Counted from the stretch's first letter, positions 1 to 5,142 are shown. The stretch: DNA of 9,289 nucleotides from ANME-2 cluster archaeon (GCA_022353185.1 JAKRWB010000205.1:1-9289), one strand, 5' to 3'. A program made the numbers and translations. The notes: a model not told the origin generated them from the letters alone.

Positions 1-2
1 TT

Positions 3-1016
3 ATTACAAAGAATTCCAAGGTTACCAAGGAAATGGAGAGCATTCCAGAGTCGGATTTCAAGGAGAAATTCAGGGATAAGGAGAAAATCACGGAGACTGA
101 GATTACACTCAAGGGTATTCCCTTCAGAGCTGGTGTAATTCTGAACGAGAACGGAAAACGATATGGGTTCAGGACTACTATTCCGAAAGAAAATATTTCT
201 GATATCAAGGTTATCGCTAGCTTTATACCGGCTAGGTGGCGACAGGAGAACAAGTTCGAAGAGTTGAAGAATGGAGAAGATGTGGATAAGATCGCAAGGT
301 ATGAGTTCATAGCTGCCCCAAATATACATCTTCAGAATAAGTACGATGAATTGCTGATCCAACTTCAAAAAGTAGGGGAAAGAAGGGTGAAGAAAGGGGG
401 AGAACTGGAGACTTTAAGGGAACAATACGAGAAAAAGAAACAAACTTATGAAAAGAGATTGGGGACAAAGGATGAACAGTTGGTTAATCTCGAAAAACGT
501 CTCCGCAAAGCTGGTGAGAGAATTGTTTTCGAAAGACGATTGAAGATAAAAATGAATGAAAGGGATGATATTATACAGTACTATTCGGTTGCATTATCAA
601 AGATTGGGGACAAAATTAATGATGTAACTGAAAGATTGAAGAAGGACAATATCAGTAAAGAAAATATGGCGGAGGAATTGAAGAATATTGACCTTGATGC
701 CGAATTCTTCCGATTAAATAATGCGTCTACGACTTTCAATATTGCTGTTAAGGAGGCGGTCGCTAATGCGAATTCCGAATTGACAAAATTGATATCTTCT
801 GATGGTCAACCTATGAAAGTGAATCGTGCGAAGAAAATTCTTTATAAGCTTCCAGGGGAGATAACGATGGATTCTTCAACTAAAACTGTGGTACTTTCGA
901 GCATTCGAAATGAAGCACAACGAATGAGAATTGAATCTCTTTGTGACTGGATGAATGAAAAACAGGTTATAGATACAGATGGTAAGAAGTTGATTTTTAA
1001 GGTAGAAAACACATAA
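3..1016 (+). CDS. Coiled-coil protein of unknown function, probably 5'-truncated by the window edge
   Basis: I do not recognise this protein. The first ATG is at 33, giving 327 residues, but the same frame stays open to position 3 and no convincing ribosome binding site precedes the ATG, so the true start may lie outside the window. Counting from that ATG, residues 1-100 look like a mixed alpha/beta domain. Residues about 100-225 are rich in Lys, Glu and Arg with Leu/Ile at heptad-like spacing, suggesting a long coiled coil. The last 60 residues are a compact segment ending in a hairpin-like stretch (DTDGKKLIFKVE) that could be the wing of a winged helix. There is no signal peptide or membrane segment. 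The codons are AT-rich compared with the ribosomal genes downstream. Its neighbours are mobile-element remnants and a toxin-antitoxin-like pair, so it is probably accessory. It is certainly coding; its function is open. Confidence 0.72.
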   Translation: MTKNSKVTKEMESIPESDFKEKFRDKEKITETEITLKGIPFRAGVILNENGKRYGFRTTIPKENISDIKVIASFIPARWRQENKFEELKNGEDVDKIARYEFIAAPNIHLQNKYDELLIQLQKVGERRVKKGGELETLREQYEKKKQTYEKRLGTKDEQLVNLEKRLRKAGERIVFERRLKIKMNERDDIIQYYSVALSKIGDKINDVTERLKKDNISKENMAEELKNIDLDAEFFRLNNASTTFNIAVKEAVANANSELTKLISSDGQPMKVNRAKKILYKLPGEITMDSSTKTVVLSSIRNEAQRMRIESLCDWMNEKQVIDTDGKKLIFKVENT

Positions 1017-1034
1017 TCTAATATTGCAAGATAA

Positions 1035-1151
1035 GTGCTGTTTCAGAAATCCCTAATAAATGATTTAAATCCCTTATTCTATAATCGTTATCAAACTGTG
1101 CATGAAAAAGAATTGGAGAGGCTCGCAGAAGATCTTAAACTTCTAGAATAA
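1035..1151 (+). pseudogene. Possible gene remnant (short coiled-coil-like C-terminus)
   Basis: Between a stop at 1032-1034 and the TAA at 1149-1151 one forward frame reads about 38 codons and ends in a charged, helical sequence (HEKELERLAEDLKLLE). It has no start codon or ribosome binding site that would make it a gene. It looks like the tail of a decayed helical protein, but at this length chance is a real alternative. Confidence 0.18.
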
Positions 1152-1199
1152 ATATGAATTCGTGCAATTCCCCAATATGATAATTTGATATTTCTGTTG

Positions 1200-1705
1200 A
1201 ATGTGTCGGGCGTGGATTGCGCCTGAATATAGTATAAAATGGCAATAATCATATAGCGATTAAGAATCCCGAGCATCCGCCTCGATGCCTCGGACAGAGC
1301 GAAGCGTCGTCCGGGGTCGTTGACGGCGTGCCTTGAAGCATAAAAGAGAAAGACAAACAAATAGGACATTGGAGATATGAAAAGTATGTCCCACCATGGG
1401 TTAAAATCCACCCGACCGGGTCTGCTCCCGGACGAAGAGAATAGGAAGTGCGGTGCTGCAAAGTACTGTGCGGAGTTCCTTAGTATCGGCAACCACAGCC
1501 CGAAGCGCAAGCGAACGCAAGGTATAACTTAAAAAGGAAAGCCAGACCAATGCAGCCCGAATTGCACCTCGGGAGAGCACACACATATATCCTCTATCAG
1601 GCATACGTGAATAGTCGGACGAACTCATAGTAGCGATGATGGTTGATCCAATGATGTACTTCAACCTGTGCCGCAGAGGGCGACGGTATGAAGATAAAAC
1701 TTGAC
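1200..1705 (+). mobile_element. Probable degraded group II intron / retroelement remnant without its reverse transcriptase
   Basis: This stretch is clearly GC-richer than its flanks and is full of short hairpins, for example 1270-1277 with 1284-1292 (one bulge), 1291-1295 with 1309-1313, and 1417-1421 with 1428-1432. No frame has a credible start and ribosome binding site. A forward frame at 1615-1641 reads SDELIVAMM, which resembles from memory the peptide SDEPIVAMK often read through the structured RNA just before the reverse transcriptase gene of group II introns. The sequence near 1510-1530 (gcgaacgcaagg) also resembles the conserved GAACG(C/T)AAG element of intron domain I. No reverse transcriptase follows, and I cannot find a domain V hairpin, so at most the 5' RNA part survives. 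The ends are approximate. The long reverse-strand open frames here are of the kind often mis-annotated opposite such RNAs. Another decayed structured element is possible. Confidence 0.38.
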
Positions 1706-1784
1706 TCCCCGTAGGTTTATGGTGTAAACATTCATCTTCATAGCTAATAATGTTTCAGATAACGGAAATATTTATTTGTGATTA

Positions 1785-1804
1785 GTTATATAAGTATATA
1801 TAAC
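1785..1804 (+). promoter_or_regulatory. Palindromic TATA promoter/operator of the toxin-antitoxin-like module
   Basis: A perfect 8-bp inverted repeat, gttatata (1785-1792) and tatataac (1797-1804), is separated by 4 bp and contains TATA-box-like sequence. It lies 31 bp before the ATG at 1836, as expected for an archaeal TATA box with a very short leader. The symmetry would also suit a dimeric repressor such as the winged-helix product of the first gene. Autoregulation is inferred. Confidence 0.5.
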
Positions 1805-1835
1805 AATAGAAGAGATAAAGAAATGAGGTAAGAAA

Positions 1836-2114
1836 ATGGCGGTAAGCAGGGAGGTGAATATACTTCACTATCCACAATTGGATACTGTTCTTATGGTTGA
1901 AGAAACTATAAAAGAGCATAGTGGTGAATATAAGAAAAAATCTCTCTGGGAGCACTTACCGAAGAAGATGATGTATCAGACCTATAGTGTTACAATAAAT
2001 TATCTTCTGGATTCTAGCAAGATAGCGATTGATAACGAAGGTAAGATTTGTTGGATATGGAATCCTGAGCTTGTAAGGAGATATCTTTCGGATTCTTCCT
2101 TGGCTGTAAGGTGA
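1836..2114 (+). CDS. Winged-helix DNA-binding protein, putative antitoxin
   Basis: This is a 92-residue protein. Its ATG follows GAGGT (1825-1829) at good spacing. Residues 10-30 (LHYPQLDTVLMVEETIKEHS) form a leading helix. Residues 36-60 (LWEHLPKKMMYQTYSVTINYL) look like a helix-turn-helix, and residues 61-75 (SKIAIDNEGKICWIW) form the two strands of a wing, a layout I know from small archaeal winged-helix regulators. The stop is 4 bp before the next gene, which looks like a RelE/ParE-type toxin, so the pair has the order and size of a type II toxin-antitoxin operon. In that role it would bind the toxin and repress its own promoter, perhaps at the palindrome 1785-1804. The DNA-binding fold is fairly well supported from the sequence; the antitoxin role comes from context. 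It could also be a plain regulator. Confidence 0.72.
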   Translation: MAVSREVNILHYPQLDTVLMVEETIKEHSGEYKKKSLWEHLPKKMMYQTYSVTINYLLDSSKIAIDNEGKICWIWNPELVRRYLSDSSLAVR

Positions 2115-2118
2115 TTTA

Positions 2119-2448
2119 TTGGAATCCCGTGTAGTTTTTGTCGATTCCAAGTTAAAAGAGGCATTTGATAAATTAAAGGATACCCGTACTGAGGATAAGA
2201 ATTTTTATATGTGGCTCAATCGTGCTTTTGATGATTTATCTAATGATCCATTCTGCGGCATTCAGATTCCGAAGAAACAAATACCGAAGATTTACATCAA
2301 GAAATATGGTATAGATAATTTATGGAAATATAACTTTCCGAATGCATGGCGTTTGATATATTCTGTAGCTCGTGATGAAATCATAGTTGTCACAATCATT
2401 CTTGAATGGATGAATCATAAAGAATATGAAAAGCGTTTCAATTATTAA
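2119..2448 (+). CDS. RelE/ParE-superfamily toxin-like protein
   Basis: This is a 109-residue protein. The start is TTG, preceded by AGGTGA (2109-2114), which overlaps the stop of the upstream gene and implies coupled translation. The pattern fits the RelE/ParE/HigB fold: an N-terminal strand (RVVFVDSKLKEAFDKL), two helices (FYMWLNRAFDDLSNDP), then a basic central part (GIQIPKKQIPKIYIKKYGIDNLWKYNFPNAWRLIYSV) with the N-x-W-R-L-I-Y core of these toxins. It ends with strand VARDEIIVVTIILEWMNHKEYEKRF, where the Hx3Y-R spacing resembles the C-terminal catalytic region of RelE-like mRNA interferases. Family members usually cleave ribosome-bound mRNA or poison gyrase; which applies here cannot be told. 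The upstream winged-helix gene is the likely antitoxin. No truncation is visible, so it may be active. Confidence 0.72.
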   Translation: MESRVVFVDSKLKEAFDKLKDTRTEDKNFYMWLNRAFDDLSNDPFCGIQIPKKQIPKIYIKKYGIDNLWKYNFPNAWRLIYSVARDEIIVVTIILEWMNHKEYEKRFNY

Positions 2449-2700
2449 ATTCAGATATTTTGTTTCTCCATAAACCTTTCCCGCAAAAATCCTTAACTTT
2501 CCGTTCGTACCTGATCGGTGCTCACTCCAGGCTTATCATCCACGCACAACAGGTTCATATACGCCCCCTCGTTTGGTAGCTCGGTCGCTTTGCCCCCCGG
2601 AACCAGAGAGTAAAATGCTGGATAACTTCACCCTCGGCAACCTAAGTCTGTTGCTCACCACCCCATGAACCCCCTTCTACAATAATGTTTAAATCTATGC
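2449..2700. other. Intergenic stretch, GC-richer, no supported gene
   Basis: About 250 bp follow the toxin gene with no frame that has both a start and a ribosome binding site. The first 40 bases are T-rich and could end transcription of the module. From about 2490 to 2680 the composition is GC-richer than the surroundings. The reverse strand reads a short open stretch containing SGGQSDRATKRGGVYEPVVRG, which I cannot assign. It may be another decayed mobile element. Confidence 0.4.
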
Positions 2701-2734
2701 AGTACTCATCTCACATGAGCAACAGAACAACGTA

Positions 2735-2758
2735 TATTCGCATATTCGCATATTCGCA
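2735..2758. repeat. Three tandem copies of an 8-bp unit (tattcgca)
   Basis: The unit tattcgca occurs three times without a gap at 2735-2742, 2743-2750 and 2751-2758. It lies in non-coding DNA between the toxin gene and the ribosomal operon. Slippage during replication is the simplest origin. Confidence 0.85.
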
Positions 2759-2851
2759 TTCCGTTAAACGAAATTCGTCCCCTTCAATAAATACACGTCC
2801 ATCCTCATCTGTCCGCGTTTACATCAACATCCGACCTCCAGCCTGCAGATG

Positions 2852-2871
2852 CCTCGCAATTCATTGCGGGG
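2852..2871. repeat. Strong hairpin (8-bp stem, 4-nt loop)
   Basis: Bases cctcgcaa (2852-2859) pair with ttgcgggg (2864-2871) around the loop ttca, with one T-G wobble. No T-tract follows on the plus strand, so it is not a typical terminator. Its role is unknown. Confidence 0.55.
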
Positions 2872-2937
2872 TGACGTGGATGGGGCGAAATGTAATTGCA
2901 TATCTTAATTACTTTGTTTTGAAAATCGTAATATATT

Positions 2938-3010
2938 CCGACTTTATACACAGATTTCCGACTTTATACACAGATTTCTGACTTTTTACACAGAATGTAC
3001 GTTATACACA
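2938..3010. repeat. Tandem array of a 20-bp repeat (two perfect copies, one variant, one partial)
   Basis: The unit ccgactttatacacagattt is present at 2938-2957 and 2958-2977, followed by a variant copy at 2978-2997 (ctgactttttacacagaatg). A fourth partial copy, gttatacaca, sits at 3001-3010. The core (t)tatacaca therefore recurs at 20, 20 and 18 bp, about two helical turns, so every copy faces the same side of the DNA. This is the layout of a multi-site binding region or of iteron-like repeats. It sits 100-150 bp upstream of the ribosomal operon promoter. Confidence 0.85.
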
Positions 3011-3089
3011 AAGCCCAACACACAACAAATTATTTATATTGACAAGTAGTTTGAAGGCCACGCATATATCAGAGCATACAGCATATTTT

Positions 3090-3119
3090 ATGTGAAATGC
3101 ATGTGAAATGCATAAATAA
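3090..3119 (+). promoter_or_regulatory. Promoter of the ribosomal protein operon with an 11-bp tandem duplication upstream
   Basis: An archaeal TATA-like element, ataaata (3112-3118), is preceded by purine-rich gaaatg, which could serve as the TFB recognition element. Transcription would start about 25 bp downstream, near 3140, just before the structured leader at 3154. Immediately upstream, atgtgaaatgc is perfectly duplicated (3090-3100 and 3101-3111), duplicating the presumed BRE region. A second AT-rich box at 3031-3040 is an alternative TATA. Confidence 0.5.
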
Positions 3120-3153
3120 GTGTTAATGTGGTTTTCATTTCCAATTAACAAAA

Positions 3154-3251
3154 CCGTAGGGATTACAACATCCTATGGCACATGGGCATACCATGCCTGA
3201 ACGCAGCAAAACTGCGTGAGTCAGGCCACCTCGTTGGTGGTCATACGGAGG
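3154..3251 (+). promoter_or_regulatory. Structured RNA leader covering the rpl18e ribosome binding site
   Basis: The sequence between promoter and start codon folds into a closed multi-branch structure. A closing stem ccgta (3154-3158) pairs with tacgg (3244-3248). Inside are four hairpins: 3160-3163 with 3170-3173; catgg (3181-3185) with ccatg (3191-3195); an outer stem 3196-3200 with 3221-3225 around an inner stem 3202-3206 with 3212-3216; and ccacc (3226-3230) with ggtgg (3236-3240). The Shine-Dalgarno GGAGG is at 3247-3251, so its first two Gs are part of the closing stem. It is not a tRNA, since it has no T-arm, and I match it to no known riboswitch class. Control of translation, perhaps by a ribosomal protein of the operon, is inferred from position and fold. 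Confidence 0.5.
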
Positions 3252-3258
3252 AACAATA

Positions 3259-3624
3259 GTGAGTAAAAAGATAAAAAAGACAAATCTGCGCTTATCAGGT
3301 CTTATCAACGACCTCAAAACCGCATCCAGAGAGAATGACGTAAAAATCTGGCGGGATATTGCAATTCGCCTGTCACGTCCGACCAGAAATTACACAGAAA
3401 TGAACCTGAGCAAGATAAACAGGCATACCCGTGAGGATGAAACTATCATAGTACCGGGAAAAGTGCTGGCATCAGGTACCCTCGAACATAAGGTGAATGT
3501 GGTTGCACTGGGTTTTAGTGAGTCTGCCAAAGAAAAGATTGTCGAAAAAGGAGGCTCATGCCTCACTATCGAGCAGCTTGTTAAGGAAAATCCCAGCGGC
3601 TCGAATGTAAGGATCATGCAGTGA
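3259..3624 (+). CDS. rpl18e: 50S ribosomal protein L18e (eL18)
   Basis: This is a 121-residue basic protein of the large ribosomal subunit, found in archaea and eukaryotes and related to the bacterial L15 fold. The start is GTG, 7 bp after GGAGG (3247-3251). The N-terminus is Lys-rich (MSKKIKKTNLRLSGLINDL) and followed by the motif WRDIAIRLSRPTRNYTEMNL. Hallmarks are VPGKVLASGTLEHKVNVVALGFSESAKEKI (residues about 66-95) and the C-terminal NPSGSNVRIMQ, which binds rRNA. The length is usual for archaeal L18e. It is the first gene of the core operon, and its stop codon overlaps the ribosome binding site of rpl13, so translation is probably coupled. Its mRNA leader is unusually structured and could be the site of control. 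Confidence 0.96.
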   Translation: MSKKIKKTNLRLSGLINDLKTASRENDVKIWRDIAIRLSRPTRNYTEMNLSKINRHTREDETIIVPGKVLASGTLEHKVNVVALGFSESAKEKIVEKGGSCLTIEQLVKENPSGSNVRIMQ

Positions 3625-3635
3625 GGTGCAGTGAA

Positions 3636-4055
3636 ATGACAGTTATTAATGCAGATGGGATGATACTGGGACGGCTTGCCAGTATACTGGCAAAAAGATT
3701 GCTTGCAGGTGAAGAGATTTATATAATAAATGCCGAGAAAATTGTAATTTCCGGCGATAAGGTAACTACTTTTACTGAATATAAACAGTCGGTGGACCGC
3801 GGAAACCGGGAATTCGGCCCGTATTACCCAAAGCGACCAGACCATATAGTAAAAAGGACCATCCGGGGCATGTTGCCGTATAAGAGAGCACGAGGCCGGG
3901 ATGCTATGTCAAGACTCAAAACCTACATAGGAGTGCCTGAGGAATTAAGCCGTGAAGAGGCTGTATCTGTTGAAGGGGCAAATATGAATCGGTTGAGTTC
4001 GGTAAAATATATAAGGCTGGAAGAACTCAGCAGGAAACTGGGAGCCAATTTATAA
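3636..4055 (+). CDS. rpl13: 50S ribosomal protein L13 (uL13)
   Basis: Large-subunit ribosomal protein that is universally conserved and an early assembly protein in bacteria. I chose ATG 3636 over the upstream in-frame GTG at 3621. GAGGTG (3623-3628) lies 7 nt before the ATG, and the family normally starts with a short strand like MTVINADGMILGRLAS. This gives 139 residues, typical of archaeal L13. Visible hallmarks are DGMILGRLASILAKRLL at the N-terminus, the basic stretch GPYYPKRPDHIVKRTIRGM (residues about 62-80), and the adjacent LPYKRARGRDAMSRLKTYIGVP. The ribosome binding site is embedded in the stop of rpl18e, which suggests translational coupling. The next gene follows after 15 bp. Confidence 0.95.
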   Translation: MTVINADGMILGRLASILAKRLLAGEEIYIINAEKIVISGDKVTTFTEYKQSVDRGNREFGPYYPKRPDHIVKRTIRGMLPYKRARGRDAMSRLKTYIGVPEELSREEAVSVEGANMNRLSSVKYIRLEELSRKLGANL

Positions 4056-4070
4056 TCTGGAGGAAATTAA

Positions 4071-4475
4071 ATGGTCAAGATTATCAACACATCCGGAAAG
4101 AAAAAGACCGCCATTGCCAGAGCTACAATTAAGGATGGCATCGGCCGTGTAAGGATCAATAAAAAGCCTCTGGAAATATTTAAACCTGACCTGGTAAGGC
4201 TTAAGATGACGGAACCCTTAACCTTAGCAGGGGACAAGATAACTTCAAAGGTAGACATTGACGTGAATGTAAAAGGCGGCGGTATCATGGGACAGGCAGA
4301 TGCTGTCAGGACCGCAATCGGTAAAGGTCTTGTTGAATGGAGCGGTGACCTGGCACTGAAGGATATTATGCTCGGTTATGACAGGAATCTGCTGGTTAAC
4401 GATTCAAGGCAGAAAGAAACTAAAAAGTTTGGCGGACCTGGCGCAAGAGCCAAGACCCAAAAATCATATAGATGA
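4071..4475 (+). CDS. rps9: 30S ribosomal protein S9 (uS9)
   Basis: This is a 134-residue small-subunit protein whose C-terminal tail reaches the decoding centre and contacts P-site tRNA. ATG 4071 follows GGAGG (4059-4063) at 7 nt. Hallmarks are SGKKKTAIARATIKDGIGRV at the N-terminus, GGGIMGQADAVRTAIGKGLV (residues about 69-88), the DRNLLVNDSRQKETKKFGGP segment, and the invariant KSYR end. The length fits archaeal S9. It sits 15 bp after rpl13 and 9 bp before rpoN, in the gene order conserved across Euryarchaeota. Confidence 0.97.
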   Translation: MVKIINTSGKKKTAIARATIKDGIGRVRINKKPLEIFKPDLVRLKMTEPLTLAGDKITSKVDIDVNVKGGGIMGQADAVRTAIGKGLVEWSGDLALKDIMLGYDRNLLVNDSRQKETKKFGGPGARAKTQKSYR

Positions 4476-4484
4476 GTCAATAAG

Positions 4485-4673
4485 ATGATACCTGTACGAT
4501 GTTTCACCTGTGGAAAGGTCATTTCCAGCCTTTGGGAAGATTTCGAGAAGCGTATAGCTGAGTTGGAAGAACCTGGTAAAGTGTTGGATGATCTGGGCGT
4601 TGAAAGATATTGCTGTCGTAGGATGCTGCTAACCCACATCAAACTGCTGGATGCCTTTGCACCATATCAGTAG
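4485..4673 (+). CDS. rpoN: DNA-directed RNA polymerase subunit N (Rpb10 homologue)
   Basis: A 62-residue zinc-binding subunit of the archaeal RNA polymerase that helps hold the D/L/N/P assembly platform. It starts MIPVRCFTCGKVI with Cys6 and Cys9, and carries the paired Cys43-Cys44 (GVERYCCRRM). These are the four zinc ligands in the atypical CX2C...CC arrangement of the family. The length is normal. The ribosome binding site before ATG 4485 is weak, and rps9 ends only 9 bp upstream, so coupled translation is likely. The gene ends in TAG at 4671-4673, and the last G of that stop is also the first base of the tRNA-Pro gene, so mRNA and tRNA cannot both be complete in one processed transcript. 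Confidence 0.97.
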   Translation: MIPVRCFTCGKVISSLWEDFEKRIAELEEPGKVLDDLGVERYCCRRMLLTHIKLLDAFAPYQ

Positions 4674-4747
4674 GGGTTGTAGGGTAGCCTGGACCATCCT
4701 GCGGCGTTCGGGACGCCGTAACCTGAGTTCAAATCTCAGCAACCCCA
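4673..4747 (+). tRNA. tRNA-Pro, anticodon CGG
   Basis: A full cloverleaf of 75 nt can be drawn. The acceptor stem GGGGTTG (4673-4679) pairs perfectly with CAACCCC (4740-4746), and A4747 is the discriminator. TA at positions 8-9 is followed by a D-arm of G4682-G4684 with C4698, C4699 and T4700 (one G-T wobble). The anticodon stem cggcg (4702-4706) pairs with cgccg (4714-4718), and the 7-nt loop TTCGGGA has anticodon CGG at 4709-4711. The T-arm ctgag/ctcag encloses TTCAAAT. No CCA is encoded, so the CCA end must be added by the nucleotidyltransferase. No intron is present. It reads CCG proline codons. The gene begins on the last base of the rpoN stop codon and has no clear upstream TATA box, so it is probably cut out of the operon transcript by RNase P. 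Confidence 0.96.
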
Positions 4748-4822
4748 CTTCACTCTATCAATGATGCCCACAAGGCACTACTGGTAAAATGAAAATAATA
4801 TCATGTATCGGATTGGAACCAT

Positions 4823-4841
4823 TCCCGGAGGGACTCCGGGA
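4823..4841 (+). terminator. Stem-loop downstream of the tRNA, possible transcript end or processing signal
   Basis: tcccgga (4823-4829) pairs perfectly with tccggga (4835-4841) around a 5-nt loop. It lies about 75 bp after the tRNA and before the rpoK promoter, a reasonable place for the end of the first transcript. There is no T-tract behind it, so a classical terminator is not shown; it may instead stabilise a 3' end. Confidence 0.35.
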
Positions 4842-4867
4842 GCACAAGTATTGAATGTAGACAAATA

Positions 4868-4901
4868 TTAGCTGGATTAATTTTAGCTGGACGTATAAAT
4901 A
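4868..4901 (+). promoter_or_regulatory. Promoter of rpoK-rps2 with a duplicated 9-bp element
   Basis: TATA box tataaata (4894-4901) is a close match to the archaeal consensus and would start transcription near 4922-4926, about 25 nt before the rpoK start. The 9-mer ttagctgga occurs twice upstream, at 4868-4876 and 4883-4891. The second copy lies against the TATA box where TFB or a regulator would bind. The spacing of 15 bp between copies suggests a paired site. Confidence 0.6.
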
Positions 4902-4950
4902 CTTGTTAGTTTAGCGGTCACAAGGCCGTATTGTTTTTGAGGTGAAATTG

Positions 4951-5142
4951 TTGAATACTAATAAATTAACCCGTTATGAGCGTGCGAGAATTATCGGCGC
5001 ACGGGCACTGCAAATATCAATGGGAGCACCTGTGCTTCTGGAAGATGATTCTGGCGAACCCATCGATATCGCATTCAGAGAACTGGAACGGGGTGTCATC
5101 CCGGTCACGATCAAAAGGTTGACCGAGGTAAAAACAGCATAA
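4951..5142 (+). CDS. rpoK: DNA-directed RNA polymerase subunit K (Rpb6 homologue)
   Basis: Small RNA polymerase subunit equivalent to eukaryotic Rpb6 and bacterial omega; it latches the largest subunit and helps assembly. I prefer TTG 4951 (63 residues), because GAGGTGA at 4939-4945 lies 5 nt before it and the family starts just before the TRYERARIIGARALQI motif. GTG 4942 and TTG 4948 are alternatives, but GTG 4942 overlaps the Shine-Dalgarno itself. Conserved features are TRYERARIIGARALQISMGA (residues about 6-25), PVLL, and the C-terminal ELERGVIPVTIKR, which contacts the polymerase core. Enolase, which follows rpoK in many archaea, is missing; rps2 comes next after 32 bp. Confidence 0.93.
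   Translation: MNTNKLTRYERARIIGARALQISMGAPVLLEDDSGEPIDIAFRELERGVIPVTIKRLTEVKTA

Noticed and set aside
1091..1664. Three overlapping reverse-strand open frames of 70-139 codons
   Set aside because: They lie opposite the hairpin-rich remnant, lack ribosome binding sites and have compositions (Ser, Arg, Cys rich) typical of spurious frames on GC-rich structured RNA.
2560..2620. tRNA fragment suggested by ggtagctcggtcg
   Set aside because: Only a D-arm-like string is present; no acceptor stem or T-arm can be paired with it.
2711..2818. Reverse-strand open stretch reading TDEDGRVFIEGDEFRLTE
   Set aside because: It is only about 36 codons without a start. Similar peptides are read from dispersed intergenic repeats in related archaea, as far as I recall, so it is not treated as a gene.
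2685..2981. Forward open frame of 98 codons
   Set aside because: It has no ribosome binding site, runs through the 8-bp repeats, the hairpin and the first 20-bp repeats, and has no recognisable domain.
2938..2997. CRISPR array
   Set aside because: The 20-bp copies are directly abutting with no spacers, and no cas gene is present.
2938..3010. Replication origin with DnaA boxes
   Set aside because: The cores match TTATNCACA, but archaea use Orc1/Cdc6 and have no DnaA. No origin recognition box or cdc6 gene is nearby.
3154..3248. tRNA gene in the rpl18e leader
   Set aside because: The cloverleaf-like outline lacks a 7-bp acceptor stem, a T-arm with TTCRA and a 7-nt anticodon loop.
4671..4684. 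Pyrrolysine read-through of the rpoN TAG
   Set aside because: The protein is full length at the TAG, no insertion element follows, and the next in-frame stop is two codons later.
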